A stretch of 64,000 nt of DNA from Myxococcales bacterium (lineage in GTDB: Bacteria; Myxococcota; Polyangia; Nannocystales; Nannocystaceae). The first letter of the stretch is position 1, and every line of letters begins with the position of its first letter. Shown here one piece after another: positions 17,891-27,293 of the stretch. The stretch spans positions 186,001-250,000 of the forward strand of contig JAEUJW010000039.1 of NCBI GenBank assembly GCA_016793465.1, in the 5' to 3' direction. The notes beneath the pieces are model-generated. The model had not been told where the DNA came from and ran no database searches. It saw nothing but the letters and a program-made list of their open reading frames with translations. Position numbers and translations under genes: made by a program.

Positions 17891-19438
17891 TCAGAAGTTC
17901 GCGTTGTCGGCCTCGATCAGCGCGACGATGTTGCCCCTGGCGTTGTCGCCGGCGCTCTCGCCGAGCGAGACCTGCTCCTCGTAGTTGTCGTTCTTGCCGG
18001 TCATCCACTCGTCGCCGGGGATGAAGTAGCCGAGCGCGTCGCCGGTGTTGCCGAGGACGACCTTGTGCGGCGTCTTCATGGCCGCCTTGATGTCGAGCCC
18101 GAGGCGGGTCAGCGGCTCGCCGGGGAAGGCCGCGCCCTGGACCTGCTTGCCGAGGCGGAAGTAGGTCGTCTGCGTGGTCACCTCGAAGTCGAGCAGGCCG
18201 ACCATGTCGAACTTGTAGCGGAAGTTCGGCAGCAGCGAGGCGGCCTTGAACAGCTGGTTGTCGACGGCCTGCACCCACGACTTCTCCGACCAGGTCAGCT
18301 CGGGCGAGACCGGCGCGCCCTCGGCGACGATGCTCGCGGCGATCTCGGCGAGCAGCATGCCGTAGGCGTCGGCGCGGGCGAAGTCGTCGGCGTACATGCC
18401 GTCCGGGACCTTGGGCGTGGCGTCGCCGAGCGTGCCGTTGAACAGCGCGACCGGGGCGCCGAGCTCGGCCTCGAGGGCCTTGACCATGTAGCCCGGGTAG
18501 TCGCACGAGATCAGCTTGTTGTCCTCGCCGAGCACGACCGGGTGGGCGGCGAACACCACGAGCGTGCCGATGCGCTGCTGCTGCAGGTCGACGGCGTCGA
18601 GGATGGTCATGTCGTCGTCGGTGAAGCCCCAGCCGCGGCGGTTGTTGGCGGGGGCCTTGCCGGTCGCGACCCGCAGCTCGCCGGGCACGCGGCCCTCCCA
18701 CGCGCCGACCATCGAGGCGACCGTCTGATCGACCAGGAAGTCGTAGTAGTCGTTCTGCACGCCGCCCCACAGGCCCATGAAGTCGGGCGCGGAGTGGCTG
18801 TGCGTGCTGCCGATCAGCACCTGCCACGGCTCGAGGCCGGTCATCGCCGCGACCTTCTCGCGGACCGCGTGCGTGACCTCGTTGCCCATGCCGGGCAGGT
18901 CGGTGATCGTCATGATGAGCCCGCCGCCGTTGCCCTCGACCGCGAACGAGCGCGCGTAGATCGGGTCGTGCACGCCCTGGGCCGCGCCGCGGGTGTACGG
19001 GCCGCCGTAGGCGCCCATGTAGAGGTCGTTGCCGGACAGGTGCGCGTCCGAGGGCGAGAGGTCCTGCACGTGCATGCCGAGCAGGAAGTGCTCGAGCGGC
19101 GCGCCGGTGGTCGTGTCGTCGGTGTCGTCGGTCGACGTGCCGGTGTCGTCGCCGGTGGTGGTGGTCGAGGTCGGGCCGCCTGACGTCGGGTCGGCGCCGG
19201 TCGTCGGATCCGGCGCCGACGTCGGTCCGGGGCCCGAGGTGCCGTCGGCCGAGGCCTCCGCCGAGCCGTCGCTGGTCGGCGTGCTCGACGGGCCCGACTC
19301 GGAGCCGGCCGACGCGGCGGTCGTCGACGAGGAGCTCGCCGAGCCCTCGCCGCTGCTGGCCTCGTTGCCCTCGACGGGCGGGTCACCGCCGCAGGCGAGG
19401 GTCAACGCGGCGAACGAGAGACATATGAGGCGTGGCAT
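17891..19438 (-). CDS. neutral/alkaline ceramidase-like lipoprotein
   Basis: The product is 515 residues with ATG at 19438, preceded by GGAG at good spacing. The lipobox is TLACGG in the signal peptide. Residues of about 20-105 are a Ser/Thr/Gly/Asp linker. The catalytic part resembles the neutral ceramidase N-terminal domain: LGMHVQDLSPSD and GAYGGPYTRGAAQGVHDPIYAR at the start, LIGSTHSHSAPD (His-x-His zinc-site type, as in GTHTHSGP of ceramidases), and later FAAHPVVLG. Ceramidases cut the amide of ceramide; here the real substrate is unknown and could be another amide or ester. It is convergent with the CBS gene. Confidence 0.72.
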   Translation of the reverse strand: MPRLICLSFAALTLACGGDPPVEGNEASSGEGSASSSSTTAASAGSESGPSSTPTSDGSAEASADGTSGPGPTSAPDPTTGADPTSGGPTSTTTTGDDTGTSTDDTDDTTTGAPLEHFLLGMHVQDLSPSDAHLSGNDLYMGAYGGPYTRGAAQGVHDPIYARSFAVEGNGGGLIMTITDLPGMGNEVTHAVREKVAAMTGLEPWQVLIGSTHSHSAPDFMGLWGGVQNDYYDFLVDQTVASMVGAWEGRVPGELRVATGKAPANNRRGWGFTDDDMTILDAVDLQQQRIGTLVVFAAHPVVLGEDNKLISCDYPGYMVKALEAELGAPVALFNGTLGDATPKVPDGMYADDFARADAYGMLLAEIAASIVAEGAPVSPELTWSEKSWVQAVDNQLFKAASLLPNFRYKFDMVGLLDFEVTTQTTYFRLGKQVQGAAFPGEPLTRLGLDIKAAMKTPHKVVLGNTGDALGYFIPGDEWMTGKNDNYEEQVSLGESAGDNARGNIVALIEADNANF

Positions 19439-19479
19439 GGCGACTCCAGGGGACGAGCGGGCAGGGGAGGGCACCCTAT

Positions 19480-21093
19480 TTATCGCAGGCCCGCGTTCGG
19501 ATCCACGGGGCGCAGCCGCCAGCACTCGACCTTGCCGATCCGACAGTCGTCGCGGCGGTAATGCGTGTGGAGCAGCCGGCGCAGCGGGCCCAGCCCCGAT
19601 CGCGGGGTGGTCCCGCCGAGCACGATCACCGCCGGGCGCGTGCGCTCGAGATCCTCGACGAGCACGGCCATCCACGGGTTCTCCGGGCTGACCTGCGGCG
19701 ACGAGGCGGGCCGCCGCCAGGTGTCGTCGTTCGGCGGCGTGAGCAGACCCAGGGTCTTGTACACCCGACTGCCGGCGAGACGTCCCGTGAGGGCGTACGC
19801 CCCCCACAGGTGCCAGCCCCACACCCAGATGGTGTCGCCCGGCCCGCTGTGGCGCTCGACGTAGCGGGCCACGGCGCGCACGCCGGCGTCGTGCGGCCGC
19901 TGGCGGTCGGCGCGGATGGCCCGCAGATCGGCGACGGCGCGCGCGCCGAGGGCGACGATCACGAGGGCGGCGATCGCCGCCCGCGCTCGCGGCAGCGGGC
20001 GCCGCAGCAGCGAGCGCACGCCCCACGGCGCGGCCGCCAGCAGGCACAGCGGCGGCAGCACGGCCAGGTAGTAGCCGCGGTAGAAGCGCAGGCCGACGCA
20101 GGCGGCCGCCAGGGTCGCGGCCAGCCACAGCAGCAGCCAGCCCTGTCTGTCCGAAGGGTCCTGTCCTTCGGGACCTGGCCTCCGAGACAGGCGGCGGACC
20201 ACCGCGAAGCCGGCCAGCGCGAGCGGCAGCGCGAGCGTGTGCACGGTCGCCAGCAGGCCCTCGCGCAGCTCGGCCAGCGGCCCGGCGTCGCCGCGCTGGG
20301 TGATGTACGCCAGGCCCCACGGGTTGAACGCGTAGCCGCGGACGAGCGCCGCGAGCTCGCCGTGGGCCGCGTAGTGCAGCGCGACCGGCACGTGCGCGCC
20401 CACGAAGCCGGCGAGCACCGCGGCCGCGGCGATCCAGTCGAAGCGCCGCGCGCAGCGCAGCGCCCACACCGCGACCGGCACGAGGATCACCCCCGCCGGT
20501 TGCTTGCACAGCGCCGCCGCCCCGCACAGCGCCCCCGCGAGCGCCCAGGTCGCGAGGCCGCGCCCCCGCCCACGCGCGCGCGCGGCGGCGAGGCCCGCGG
20601 CCATGGCGAGGATCTGCGGCAGCTGGGCCCACGTCACGTAGTTGGCGTCCATGCGATCGAGGGCCGCGTCGTGCAGCGCGTACACCAGCGCCGCCACGAA
20701 CGCCGCGGCCCCGCCCCACAGGCGCCAGGCGACGCCGGCCAGCGCGAGCAGCGAGGCCAGCGCGGTCAGGTTGGCGGCGATCTGCAGCGCCGCGATGTCA
20801 CGACCCTCGGGGCCCGCGAGCGCGGCCGCGAGGTAGAACGTGCCGGGCGCCTTCAGCTCGACGCTGGCGACGTACGGCAGCAGGCCCGCGTGCAGCAGCA
20901 TCGAGCCGTAGAGGATCCCGCCGACGTCGTGCGAGGCGAACCCGCCCTGCGTGAACCCGGGCCCGCGCAGCAGCGCCGACGCGACGAGCACCGCGAGCAC
21001 GCCCGCGGCCCACGGACCCCGCGGCCTCGCGCCCCCCGATGTCGCATGTGCTGCCCCCGAGGTCAGGTCCCTCTTGTACACGCGCGTCCCCAC
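19480..21093 (-). CDS. polytopic membrane glycosyltransferase (ArnT/PMT, GT39-like)
   Basis: The product is up to 537 residues with 10 or more hydrophobic segments and a short soluble C-terminal part. Near residue 55 FASHDVGGILYGSMLLHAG matches the first periplasmic loop of lipid-linked sugar transferases with its metal-binding Asp. The family moves sugars from polyprenyl-phosphate donors onto lipids or proteins at the periplasmic face. The start is uncertain: GTG 21093 or the in-frame GTG four codons later. Two CTGTCC-type palindromes (20149-20174) are translated within a cytoplasmic loop. It is divergent from the DUF1592 gene. Confidence 0.7.
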   Translation of the reverse strand: MGTRVYKRDLTSGAAHATSGGARPRGPWAAGVLAVLVASALLRGPGFTQGGFASHDVGGILYGSMLLHAGLLPYVASVELKAPGTFYLAAALAGPEGRDIAALQIAANLTALASLLALAGVAWRLWGGAAAFVAALVYALHDAALDRMDANYVTWAQLPQILAMAAGLAAARARGRGRGLATWALAGALCGAAALCKQPAGVILVPVAVWALRCARRFDWIAAAAVLAGFVGAHVPVALHYAAHGELAALVRGYAFNPWGLAYITQRGDAGPLAELREGLLATVHTLALPLALAGFAVVRRLSRRPGPEGQDPSDRQGWLLLWLAATLAAACVGLRFYRGYYLAVLPPLCLLAAAPWGVRSLLRRPLPRARAAIAALVIVALGARAVADLRAIRADRQRPHDAGVRAVARYVERHSGPGDTIWVWGWHLWGAYALTGRLAGSRVYKTLGLLTPPNDDTWRRPASSPQVSPENPWMAVLVEDLERTRPAVIVLGGTTPRSGLGPLRRLLHTHYRRDDCRIGKVECWRLRPVDPNAGLR

Positions 21094-21173
21094 GCTGGCC
21101 AGGCCACGCGCTCCGGCGACCGCGGTCCTCGGCGTCGTTGACAGCGTGGCGGCGCTGCTGTCTCCTGGCTGCG

Positions 21174-23336
21174 ATGGTTTCCTCCGCGCGTATCACAGCA
21201 CGGCTGGCCCTCGGCGCCGCGATCTTCGGCGGGTGTACGGGTGACGGCTCCGACGGCAGCGGCGAGCCGGCGACGACGACCGCGACCGCGTCGGCGTCGG
21301 CGACCGCGACCACGCCCACGCCGACCGAGAGCGTGCCGACCGGCGACGGCCCGACCTCCGGCCCCGACGACACCGGCGCCACCACCGAAGCGACCGGCGG
21401 CGAGGAGGCCAGGGACCCCGGGCGGGTGACGATCCACCGGCTCAACCGCAGCGAGTACAACAACACCGTGCGCGACCTGCTCGGCACCTCGCAGCGGCCG
21501 GCCGACAGCTTCCCCGCCGACGACTTCGGGCTCGGCTTCGACAACATCGCCGACGTGCTCAGCACCTCGCCGCTGCAGGCCGAGCTCTACGAGCGCGCCG
21601 CCGAGGGACTGATCGCCGAGGCCATGGCCATCCCCATCACCGAGCCGACGCGCTGGCAGATCGAGGCCGAGACCGCGGTCGCCTCGGTCGGCGCCTCGAC
21701 CGGCGACGGCTGGAACCTGTTCACCAACGGCGAGGTCTACACCACCATCGACATCCCGTACGACGGCAAGTACGTGTTCGAGGCCCGCGTCTACGGCCAG
21801 CAGGCGGGCCCCGACCTGCCGCACATGAACCTCACCGTCGACCAGCTCCCGGTCGGCATGTTCGACGTCGACGCCGTGCAGAACGGCGCCCAGGTCTACT
21901 CGCTCGAGATCGACGTCACCGCCGGCGTGCACAAGTTCGCGGTCGAGTTCACCAACGACTTCTACGACGCCGACATGATGCTCGACCGCAACCTCGTGGT
22001 CGACTGGTTCGCCGTCGAGGGCCCGCAGGACCTGATCTCCGGCGAGAACCCGCAGCGCACGCGCATCATGATCTGCGACCCGGTGACCGACGGCGAGGAG
22101 AGCTGCGTGCGCCAGATCCTCACCGCGTTCGCCCGCCGGGCCTGGCGCCGGCCGCTGCAGGACGCCGAGGTCGACCGCCTGTGGCAGATCGTGTTCGACG
22201 CCAAGGCGCTCGGACAGGACCTCGAGACCGCGCTGCGCGTGGCCCTGCAGGCGGTGCTGGTCTCGCCGTACTTCGTCTACCGCGTCGAGCTCGACCCCGA
22301 CCCGACCGGCCTCGACCCGCACCCGCTCACCGATCACGAGCTGGCCTCGCGCCTGTCGTACTTCGTGTGGAGCAGCATGCCCGACGACGAGCTGCTCGCG
22401 GCCGCCGACCAGGGCCTGCTGGCCGACGCCGACGAGCTGGCCGCGCAGGCCCGCCGCCTGCTCGCCGACCCCAAGGCGCAGGCGCTGATCGACAACTTCA
22501 CCGGGCAGTGGTGGCTCATCCGCAACGTCAACGTCGCCTTCAAGGACGTCATGATGTTCCCGCAGTGGGACGACGCCATGCGCGGGTCGATGCGCCGCGA
22601 GCTCGAGCTGCTGGCCGCCAGCTTCCTGTTCGCCGACCGCGACTTCCGCGAGCTGCTGACCACCAAGTCGAGCTTCGTCGACCAGCGCCTGGCCGCCCAC
22701 TACGGCCTGCAGGGCGCGTTCACCGACGAGTTCGTCGAGGTCGACTTCGCCGACCGCCCGTTCCAGGGCGTGCTCACGCGGGCCGGCCTGATGACGGTGC
22801 TGTCGCACGCGGCCCGCACCTCGGCGGTCAAGCGCGGCAAGTGGGTGCTCGAGAACCTGCTGTGCCAGACGCCGCCGCCGCCGCCGCCCGGGGTCGACAC
22901 CGCGTTGCCGACCGGCGAGGGCAAGACCCAGCGCGAGATCCTCGAGGCCCACCGCAACGACCCCAAGTGCTCGGGCTGCCACATGGTCATGGACCCGCTG
23001 GGCTTCGGCCTCGAGCACTACGACCCGCTCGGCGCCTGGCGCGAGCTCGACAACGGCCTGCCGATCGACGCCACCGGCACCCTGCCGAACGGCACCCCGT
23101 TCGTCGACGGCCTCGAGATGTCGACGCTGATCGCCGCCGAGCCCGGCTTCTCCGACTGCGTGGCCCGCAAGACCTTCATCTACGCGCTCGGCCGCGGCAC
23201 CGGCATCAACGACCTGCCGTACCTGCAAGAGCTGTTCGCCGGCTTCGAGTCCGGCGACTACCAGTTCGACGACCTCATGGTCGCCCTCGTCACCAGCGAT
23301 GTGTTCCGCCAGCGCCGCGGCGACCCGTCGATGTGA
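21174..23336 (+). CDS. DUF1592-type lipoprotein (DUF1587/1592/1588/1585 architecture)
   Basis: The product is 720 residues, ATG 21174, lipobox GGCT in a short signal. A Thr/Ala/Pro/Asp-rich linker follows. Domains in order: a DUF1587-like start (IHRLNRSEYNNTVRDLLGT), an inserted beta-rich module of about 120 residues (IEAETAVASVGAS to LVVDWFAVEGP) resembling carbohydrate-binding folds, a DUF1595/1592 helical region (FARRAWRRPLQDAEVDRL, LVSPYFVYRVE), then DUF1588 with CSGCHMVMDPLGFGLEHYD and DUF1585 at the end. The CxxCH could bind haem. These proteins are known from planctomycetes and myxobacteria, usually beside a DUF1552 partner as here; function unknown. Confidence 0.85.
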   Translation: MVSSARITARLALGAAIFGGCTGDGSDGSGEPATTTATASASATATTPTPTESVPTGDGPTSGPDDTGATTEATGGEEARDPGRVTIHRLNRSEYNNTVRDLLGTSQRPADSFPADDFGLGFDNIADVLSTSPLQAELYERAAEGLIAEAMAIPITEPTRWQIEAETAVASVGASTGDGWNLFTNGEVYTTIDIPYDGKYVFEARVYGQQAGPDLPHMNLTVDQLPVGMFDVDAVQNGAQVYSLEIDVTAGVHKFAVEFTNDFYDADMMLDRNLVVDWFAVEGPQDLISGENPQRTRIMICDPVTDGEESCVRQILTAFARRAWRRPLQDAEVDRLWQIVFDAKALGQDLETALRVALQAVLVSPYFVYRVELDPDPTGLDPHPLTDHELASRLSYFVWSSMPDDELLAAADQGLLADADELAAQARRLLADPKAQALIDNFTGQWWLIRNVNVAFKDVMMFPQWDDAMRGSMRRELELLAASFLFADRDFRELLTTKSSFVDQRLAAHYGLQGAFTDEFVEVDFADRPFQGVLTRAGLMTVLSHAARTSAVKRGKWVLENLLCQTPPPPPPGVDTALPTGEGKTQREILEAHRNDPKCSGCHMVMDPLGFGLEHYDPLGAWRELDNGLPIDATGTLPNGTPFVDGLEMSTLIAAEPGFSDCVARKTFIYALGRGTGINDLPYLQELFAGFESGDYQFDDLMVALVTSDVFRQRRGDPSM

Positions 23337-23359
23337 GCCGCCTGCACGGAGACACCACC

Positions 23360-24751
23360 ATGACTCGCATCTTCAAGCCCACCATGATCGCTCCACCGTC
23401 GCGCCGGCTGTCCCGCCGCGTCGTGCTCGGCGGGGCCGGGGCGCTGATCGCCCTGCCGTTCCTCGAGTCGCTGGCCCCGCGCGTGGCCCGTCGCGCCAGC
23501 GCCGGCCCGGGCGACCCGCCGCCGCTGCGCGCGCTGTTCTACTACCTGCCGAACGGCATCCACATGCAGTCGTGGACGCCGGCGACCGAGGGCCCGAACT
23601 ACGAGATCACGCCGATCCTGAGCCCGCTCGTCGACCCCGGCGCCATGGTCGACTTGAAGAACGACGTGCTGCTGCTGACCGGCCTGGCCAACCTGCCGGC
23701 CAAGCCCGAGGGACCCGGCGACCACGCGGGCGGCACCTCGGCGTTCCTCACCGCGACCCACGTGCTGAAGTCCGAGACCGAGTTCGTCAACGACATCTCG
23801 ATCGACCAGCTGATCGCCAACGCCGTCGGCGACGCCACCCCGCACCGCTCGCTGCAGCTCGGCACCGCGTCCGGCGGGACCATGGGCAACTGCGACAGCG
23901 GCTACTCGTGCGCGTACACCAGCAACATCTCGTGGGCCGACGCCAAGACGCCGCTGCCGAAGCTCGCCGACCCGCAGGTGATCTTCGACGTGCTGTTCTC
24001 CGGCTTCGACCCCCAGGCCAGCGCCGAGGAGCTGGCCCGCCGGCGCGCCAACCGGCTCAGCGTGATCGACTACGCCAACGAGCAGGTCGAGGCGCTCGAG
24101 CTGAAGCTCGGCAAGACCGACCGCGACAAGGTCGACCAGTACCTGACGGGCCTGCGCGACCTCGAGAAGCGCGTGTCCGCCGAGACCACCGACCCGGTGT
24201 GCGAGCTGCCGGCCAACTTCTCGGGGGCGTTCCCCGACTTCTCGACGCAGGTCGACCTCATGACCGAGCTGATGGTGCTCGCGCTCAGCTGCGACATGAC
24301 CCGCGTGATCAGCTTCATGCTCGAGAACGCCGGCAGCTACCGCGACTACGGCTTCATCGGCGCGCCGGGGGCCCACCACGAGATCAGCCACCACCAGAAC
24401 CTGCCGGAGAACTTCGCCAAGCTCGAGATCATCGACCGCTGGGAGATGGTGCAGTTCGCCAAGCTGATCCAGCGCCTGAAGACCACGCCCGACGGCGACG
24501 GCACGCTGCTCGACAACACGGTGGTGTACCTCAGCTCGGAGATCTCCGACGGCAACGCCCACAACCACGACAACCTGCCGGTGCTGCTGGCGGGTCGGGC
24601 CGGCGGGGCGATCACGCCGGGTCGCCACGTCAAGTACGCCGACGCCCCGCCGCTCGCCAACCTGTTCGTCAGCCTCGCCGGGATGTTCGGCGTCGACGCG
24701 GGGACCTTCGGCGACGACGGCTCGGCGCCGCTGCCGGGCCTGAAGGTCTAG
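23360..24751 (+). CDS. DUF1552 family protein with a twin-arginine signal
   Basis: The product is 463 residues, ATG 23360 preceded by GGAGA. SRRLSRRVVLGGAGALIALPFLESL is a twin-arginine signal peptide in two halves, RR-VV-L then the hydrophobic core. The rest fits DUF1552: ALFYYLPNGIHMQSW, DHAGGTSAFLT, LMTELMVLALSCDMTRV and a SSEISDGNAHNHDNLPVLLAGRAGG-like end with conserved His. Related sulfatase/alkaline-phosphatase-like folds are suspected for this family. It lies 23 bp after the DUF1592 gene, so the pair is an operon and probably one complex. Confidence 0.87.
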   Translation: MTRIFKPTMIAPPSRRLSRRVVLGGAGALIALPFLESLAPRVARRASAGPGDPPPLRALFYYLPNGIHMQSWTPATEGPNYEITPILSPLVDPGAMVDLKNDVLLLTGLANLPAKPEGPGDHAGGTSAFLTATHVLKSETEFVNDISIDQLIANAVGDATPHRSLQLGTASGGTMGNCDSGYSCAYTSNISWADAKTPLPKLADPQVIFDVLFSGFDPQASAEELARRRANRLSVIDYANEQVEALELKLGKTDRDKVDQYLTGLRDLEKRVSAETTDPVCELPANFSGAFPDFSTQVDLMTELMVLALSCDMTRVISFMLENAGSYRDYGFIGAPGAHHEISHHQNLPENFAKLEIIDRWEMVQFAKLIQRLKTTPDGDGTLLDNTVVYLSSEISDGNAHNHDNLPVLLAGRAGGAITPGRHVKYADAPPLANLFVSLAGMFGVDAGTFGDDGSAPLPGLKV

Positions 24752-24764
24752 GCGACCCGCGGAT

Positions 24765-24809
24765 CGCGACGAGGCCGGGCGCGTCGCGTCCCGGCCTCGC
24801 TTCGTCGCG
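24765..24809. terminator. hairpin between convergent genes after DUF1552
   Basis: Arms gaggccggg (24771-24779) and cccggcctc (24790-24798) pair perfectly, and an outer cgcgac/gtcgcg extends the stem. There is no T-run on either side. It may stop transcription from both directions between the DUF1552 gene and the small gene at 24825. Confidence 0.45.
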
Positions 24810-24824
24810 GCGAATTCGTCCGCG

Positions 24825-25016
24825 CTACTCGGCGGCCCAGCGGGCGTCGCCGGCGCGCTCCTGCCGGAGATCCTGGCTCACCAGGTCGATGAGCTCGGAC
24901 GACAGGGCGATGATCTGCTCGGGCGTGTAGCCCTGCTCGCGCATCTGGCGGAAGAGCGAGCGGGCGAGGATGCTTACCGCGCGGCGGGTGTCCCGGGTCT
25001 CGGTCGGTGGCGTCAC
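24825..25016 (-). CDS. small hypothetical protein
   Basis: The product is 63 residues from GTG 25016; a TTG six codons further upstream is an alternative. The sequence is predicted helical: VSILARSLFRQMREQGYTPEQIIALSSELIDLVSQDLR, read as two short pieces with a basic then an acidic face. Codon bias fits a real gene. I do not recognise a family. It could be a small adaptor or regulator. It lies between the DUF1552 gene and a PilZ gene. Confidence 0.55.
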   Translation of the reverse strand: MTPPTETRDTRRAVSILARSLFRQMREQGYTPEQIIALSSELIDLVSQDLRQERAGDARWAAE

Positions 25017-25183
25017 GGGGGCGTGTCTCTGCAAGTCTCGGGCGCCGATCCACGGTCCGATCCGCCGCGGATCGCGGCAATAATTTCAGCGATTTGCGTT
25101 GGGGCCCGGCGACCTCGTGGACCTGGAGTGTGCAGCGCGTTACGCAGAAGACGCGAGGACTGCGGCGCAGGTCGATGCGCACG

Positions 25184-25543
25184 CTACCGGTTCGGCGCAG
25201 GCAAGGTCAGCGCGCCGGTCAGCACGCGCAGGAGCACGCCGAGGCGCTGGCGCACCTCCTGGCTGTTCTCGGTGAGCTGCACGCCGAGCTGCCAGGCGCC
25301 CTCGGTCTCGGTGCTCCACAGCACGTGGCCCGAGACGCCGAGCGTCTCGCTGCTGCCCCACTCGAGCACGAGGCGCAGCTGGATCGCCACGGTCGTCCCG
25401 GGATCGATCGAGGCGTCGGCGCGGCAGCACAGGGCGCCGGCGGTGAGGTCGAGCCCGCGGCCATAGACCCGCGTACGCCCCGTGTCGAGCTCGACGTCGA
25501 GATCGCAGACGAACCGGTCCCTCACCGCCGCATGTGCACCCAC
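25184..25543 (-). CDS. PilZ-domain protein
   Basis: The product is 119 residues from GTG 25543, with a TAACCT element (25550-25555, minus strand) before the start. It shows a single small beta-barrel of PilZ type: RFVCDLDVELDTG at the start, GRGLDLTAGALCC in place of the DxSxxG motif, and GHVLWS and WQLGVQLTE strands. PilZ domains bind cyclic di-GMP, but the RxxxR and DxSxxG motifs are degenerate here (LDLTAGA), so nucleotide binding is doubtful. It may act as a structural PilZ. Confidence 0.75.
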   Translation of the reverse strand: MGAHAAVRDRFVCDLDVELDTGRTRVYGRGLDLTAGALCCRADASIDPGTTVAIQLRLVLEWGSSETLGVSGHVLWSTETEGAWQLGVQLTENSQEVRQRLGVLLRVLTGALTLPAPNR

Positions 25544-25651
25544 GCGGACAGGTTATCAAAGACCGTGCATCTGCCACCACGGGCACCGACGTCACACGAG
25601 CGGCGTCCGCGGACGACGATGCCGCGACGGCGCCGAGCGCACTTGTGCACG

Positions 25652-26236
25652 CTAGCGCGGGCGAGAGAACGAGAGCCCGGTCAGGCCGGTGAGCACGGCC
25701 TCGACCTCGGCGAGGCGGACGTGACGTCCGACCGCCTCGTGGCCGTCGCGCGCGGGCAGGGCGGCGATCTCGAGCAACAGCTGGGCGCGTTCGAAGTAGA
25801 GCTGGGTGACGCGCACGAGCAGGCGCTCGCGGGCGTCGGCGAGGTCGAGGGCGGCCCGCGCGGCCCGCAGCTCGTCGGCGTTGAAGACCAGGCGGTCGAG
25901 CTCCCAGGTCGCCCGCACCTGCACGAGCTTGCCGGCGCCGAGGTCCTGGGTCAGGGCGTCGCCGTCGCCGGCCTCGCGGTCGAGCTGCCAGCCCTGGTCG
26001 CTGCGCAGGCCGACCTCGCCCTGCACGGTCGGGAGCAGCGCGGCCGCGCGGGCGCGCCGGAGCCAGCTCTGGGCTGTCCTCGGGGACAGGGTGGCCCGCT
26101 GCAGCGCGGCGGCCTGGACCTCGGCGACGCTCGGGCGCGCCGGCAGCTCGTCGAGCGCGCGCGCGAGGACGGCGGGGTCGGGCAGCGGTGCCGGCGGCGG
26201 CGGTCCGAGCAGCACGAAGAGGAGGGCGGCGATCAC
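25652..26236 (-). CDS. exported protein resembling part of a TolC-type efflux channel
   Basis: The product is 194 residues from GTG 26236, whose GTGA overlaps the stop of the upstream gene (26233-26235). A short hydrophobic start (VIAALLFVLLG) is a likely signal. Residues of about 90-175 (GEVGLRSDQGWQL, WELDRLVFNADELRAARAALDLADARERLLVRVTQLYFERAQLLLE in pieces) look like the strand-then-long-helix half-repeat of outer membrane efflux proteins. At 194 residues it is far too short for a full TolC subunit. A CTGTCC palindrome (26074-26089) is translated inside it. Function unknown. Confidence 0.6.
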   Translation of the reverse strand: MIAALLFVLLGPPPPAPLPDPAVLARALDELPARPSVAEVQAAALQRATLSPRTAQSWLRRARAAALLPTVQGEVGLRSDQGWQLDREAGDGDALTQDLGAGKLVQVRATWELDRLVFNADELRAARAALDLADARERLLVRVTQLYFERAQLLLEIAALPARDGHEAVGRHVRLAEVEAVLTGLTGLSFSRPR

Positions 26237-27192
26237 GGGGCACCCCCGCAGACCACCGCGGCCAGGGCCTCGCGCTCGGCGGCGGCCAGCGGACCGCGGC
26301 TGCGCGGGGCCGGCAGGCGGCGCAGGCCGCGACGCGACCGCGCCTGCAGATCGGCGCGCTCGCGGCGGAGGGCGTACGCGGGGTCGAAGCCGAGGCCGAG
26401 CGTGGCGAGCACGACGAGCCCGGTGGCGGTGGTCGCCAGCGCGGTCTGCTGCCAGCGGTCGAGCACCCGCAGCTCGAGGCCGAGGCGCACGCGCAGGCCC
26501 ACGACCGGGCGGATCGCCGGAGCCCGGGTCGGGCCGACGCACTCGCCGTCGCCGCCCGGCGCGTCGGGGCAGGGCACGGCCGCGAACTCGAGGGCGTCCG
26601 CGCCGATGACCGGCAGCAGGCCGCGCGGGCCGCAGGCGTACACCCGCGGCGCGCCGCCCGGATCGCCCGCGACGAGGCGCGGGATCGGGTCGCCCTGGTC
26701 GATGCGCCAGGTCGCTTCGGACCTGTCCCCGAGGACAAGCGCGCCCGGGCCGACGAACTCGGCGCGCAGCAGCGTGAGGTCGACGATGCCTGCGAGCTCG
26801 AGCCGCTGCCAGCACCCGGGCGCGGGCCGCCAGCACATCCAGGCGTCGCCGCGCCACAGCGCGAGCCAGGCGTCGGGCGCCACGGCGCCGCCGTGCACGA
26901 GGAACAGCGGCGCCGCCTCGGCCCGCGTCGGCGCGGCCGCGGGCTCGGCTTCTGCCGGCGCGACCTCCGGCACGGACGTCAGCGGCCGCGCGAGCGCCGG
27001 TGGGATCGCAGGCGTCGCGGGCGAGCGCGACGAGGCGCCGACGAGTCCGTGCAGCGGCGGCGGCGGGATCGGCCGCGGCGGGGGTGTCGGTCGCGGGGGG
27101 AGCGGCCGCGGCGGCGGGTCGGCGGGCGGACGTGGAGGGGGTGGGGGAGGCGGGGCGAGGCCCGCCGCGAGGGCGAGGAGGGTGAGGTGCAC
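26233..27192 (-). CDS. exported proline-rich hypothetical protein
   Basis: The product is 319 residues from GTG 27192. It has a short hydrophobic start (HLTLLALAAGLA), then about 45 residues that are nearly all Pro and Arg, then a Trp/Cys-containing globular part (residues 95-225), one membrane segment near 255-270 (TALATTATGLVVLATLGLG) and a basic tail. I do not recognise a family. It is translationally coupled to the next gene by a GTGA overlap, so both are probably one envelope unit. A palindrome (26724-26737) lies inside. Confidence 0.6.
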   Translation of the reverse strand: MHLTLLALAAGLAPPPPPPPRPPADPPPRPLPPRPTPPPRPIPPPPLHGLVGASSRSPATPAIPPALARPLTSVPEVAPAEAEPAAAPTRAEAAPLFLVHGGAVAPDAWLALWRGDAWMCWRPAPGCWQRLELAGIVDLTLLRAEFVGPGALVLGDRSEATWRIDQGDPIPRLVAGDPGGAPRVYACGPRGLLPVIGADALEFAAVPCPDAPGGDGECVGPTRAPAIRPVVGLRVRLGLELRVLDRWQQTALATTATGLVVLATLGLGFDPAYALRRERADLQARSRRGLRRLPAPRSRGPLAAAEREALAAVVCGGAP

Positions 27193-27293
27193 GTCCGGAG
27201 TTCGGCCGTCGACCCGCGTTCGTTGCGCATCGGACGAACAAAAAATCTTCGCCGCGCGTGCAACGACGGGCGCGCGCGAGCCGACCTCTCGCC

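Noticed and set aside
22960..23010. CSGCH in the DUF1592 protein as a proven cytochrome c
   Set aside because: A single CxxCH inside a DUF1588 region is suggestive only; no distal Met ligand context could be established.
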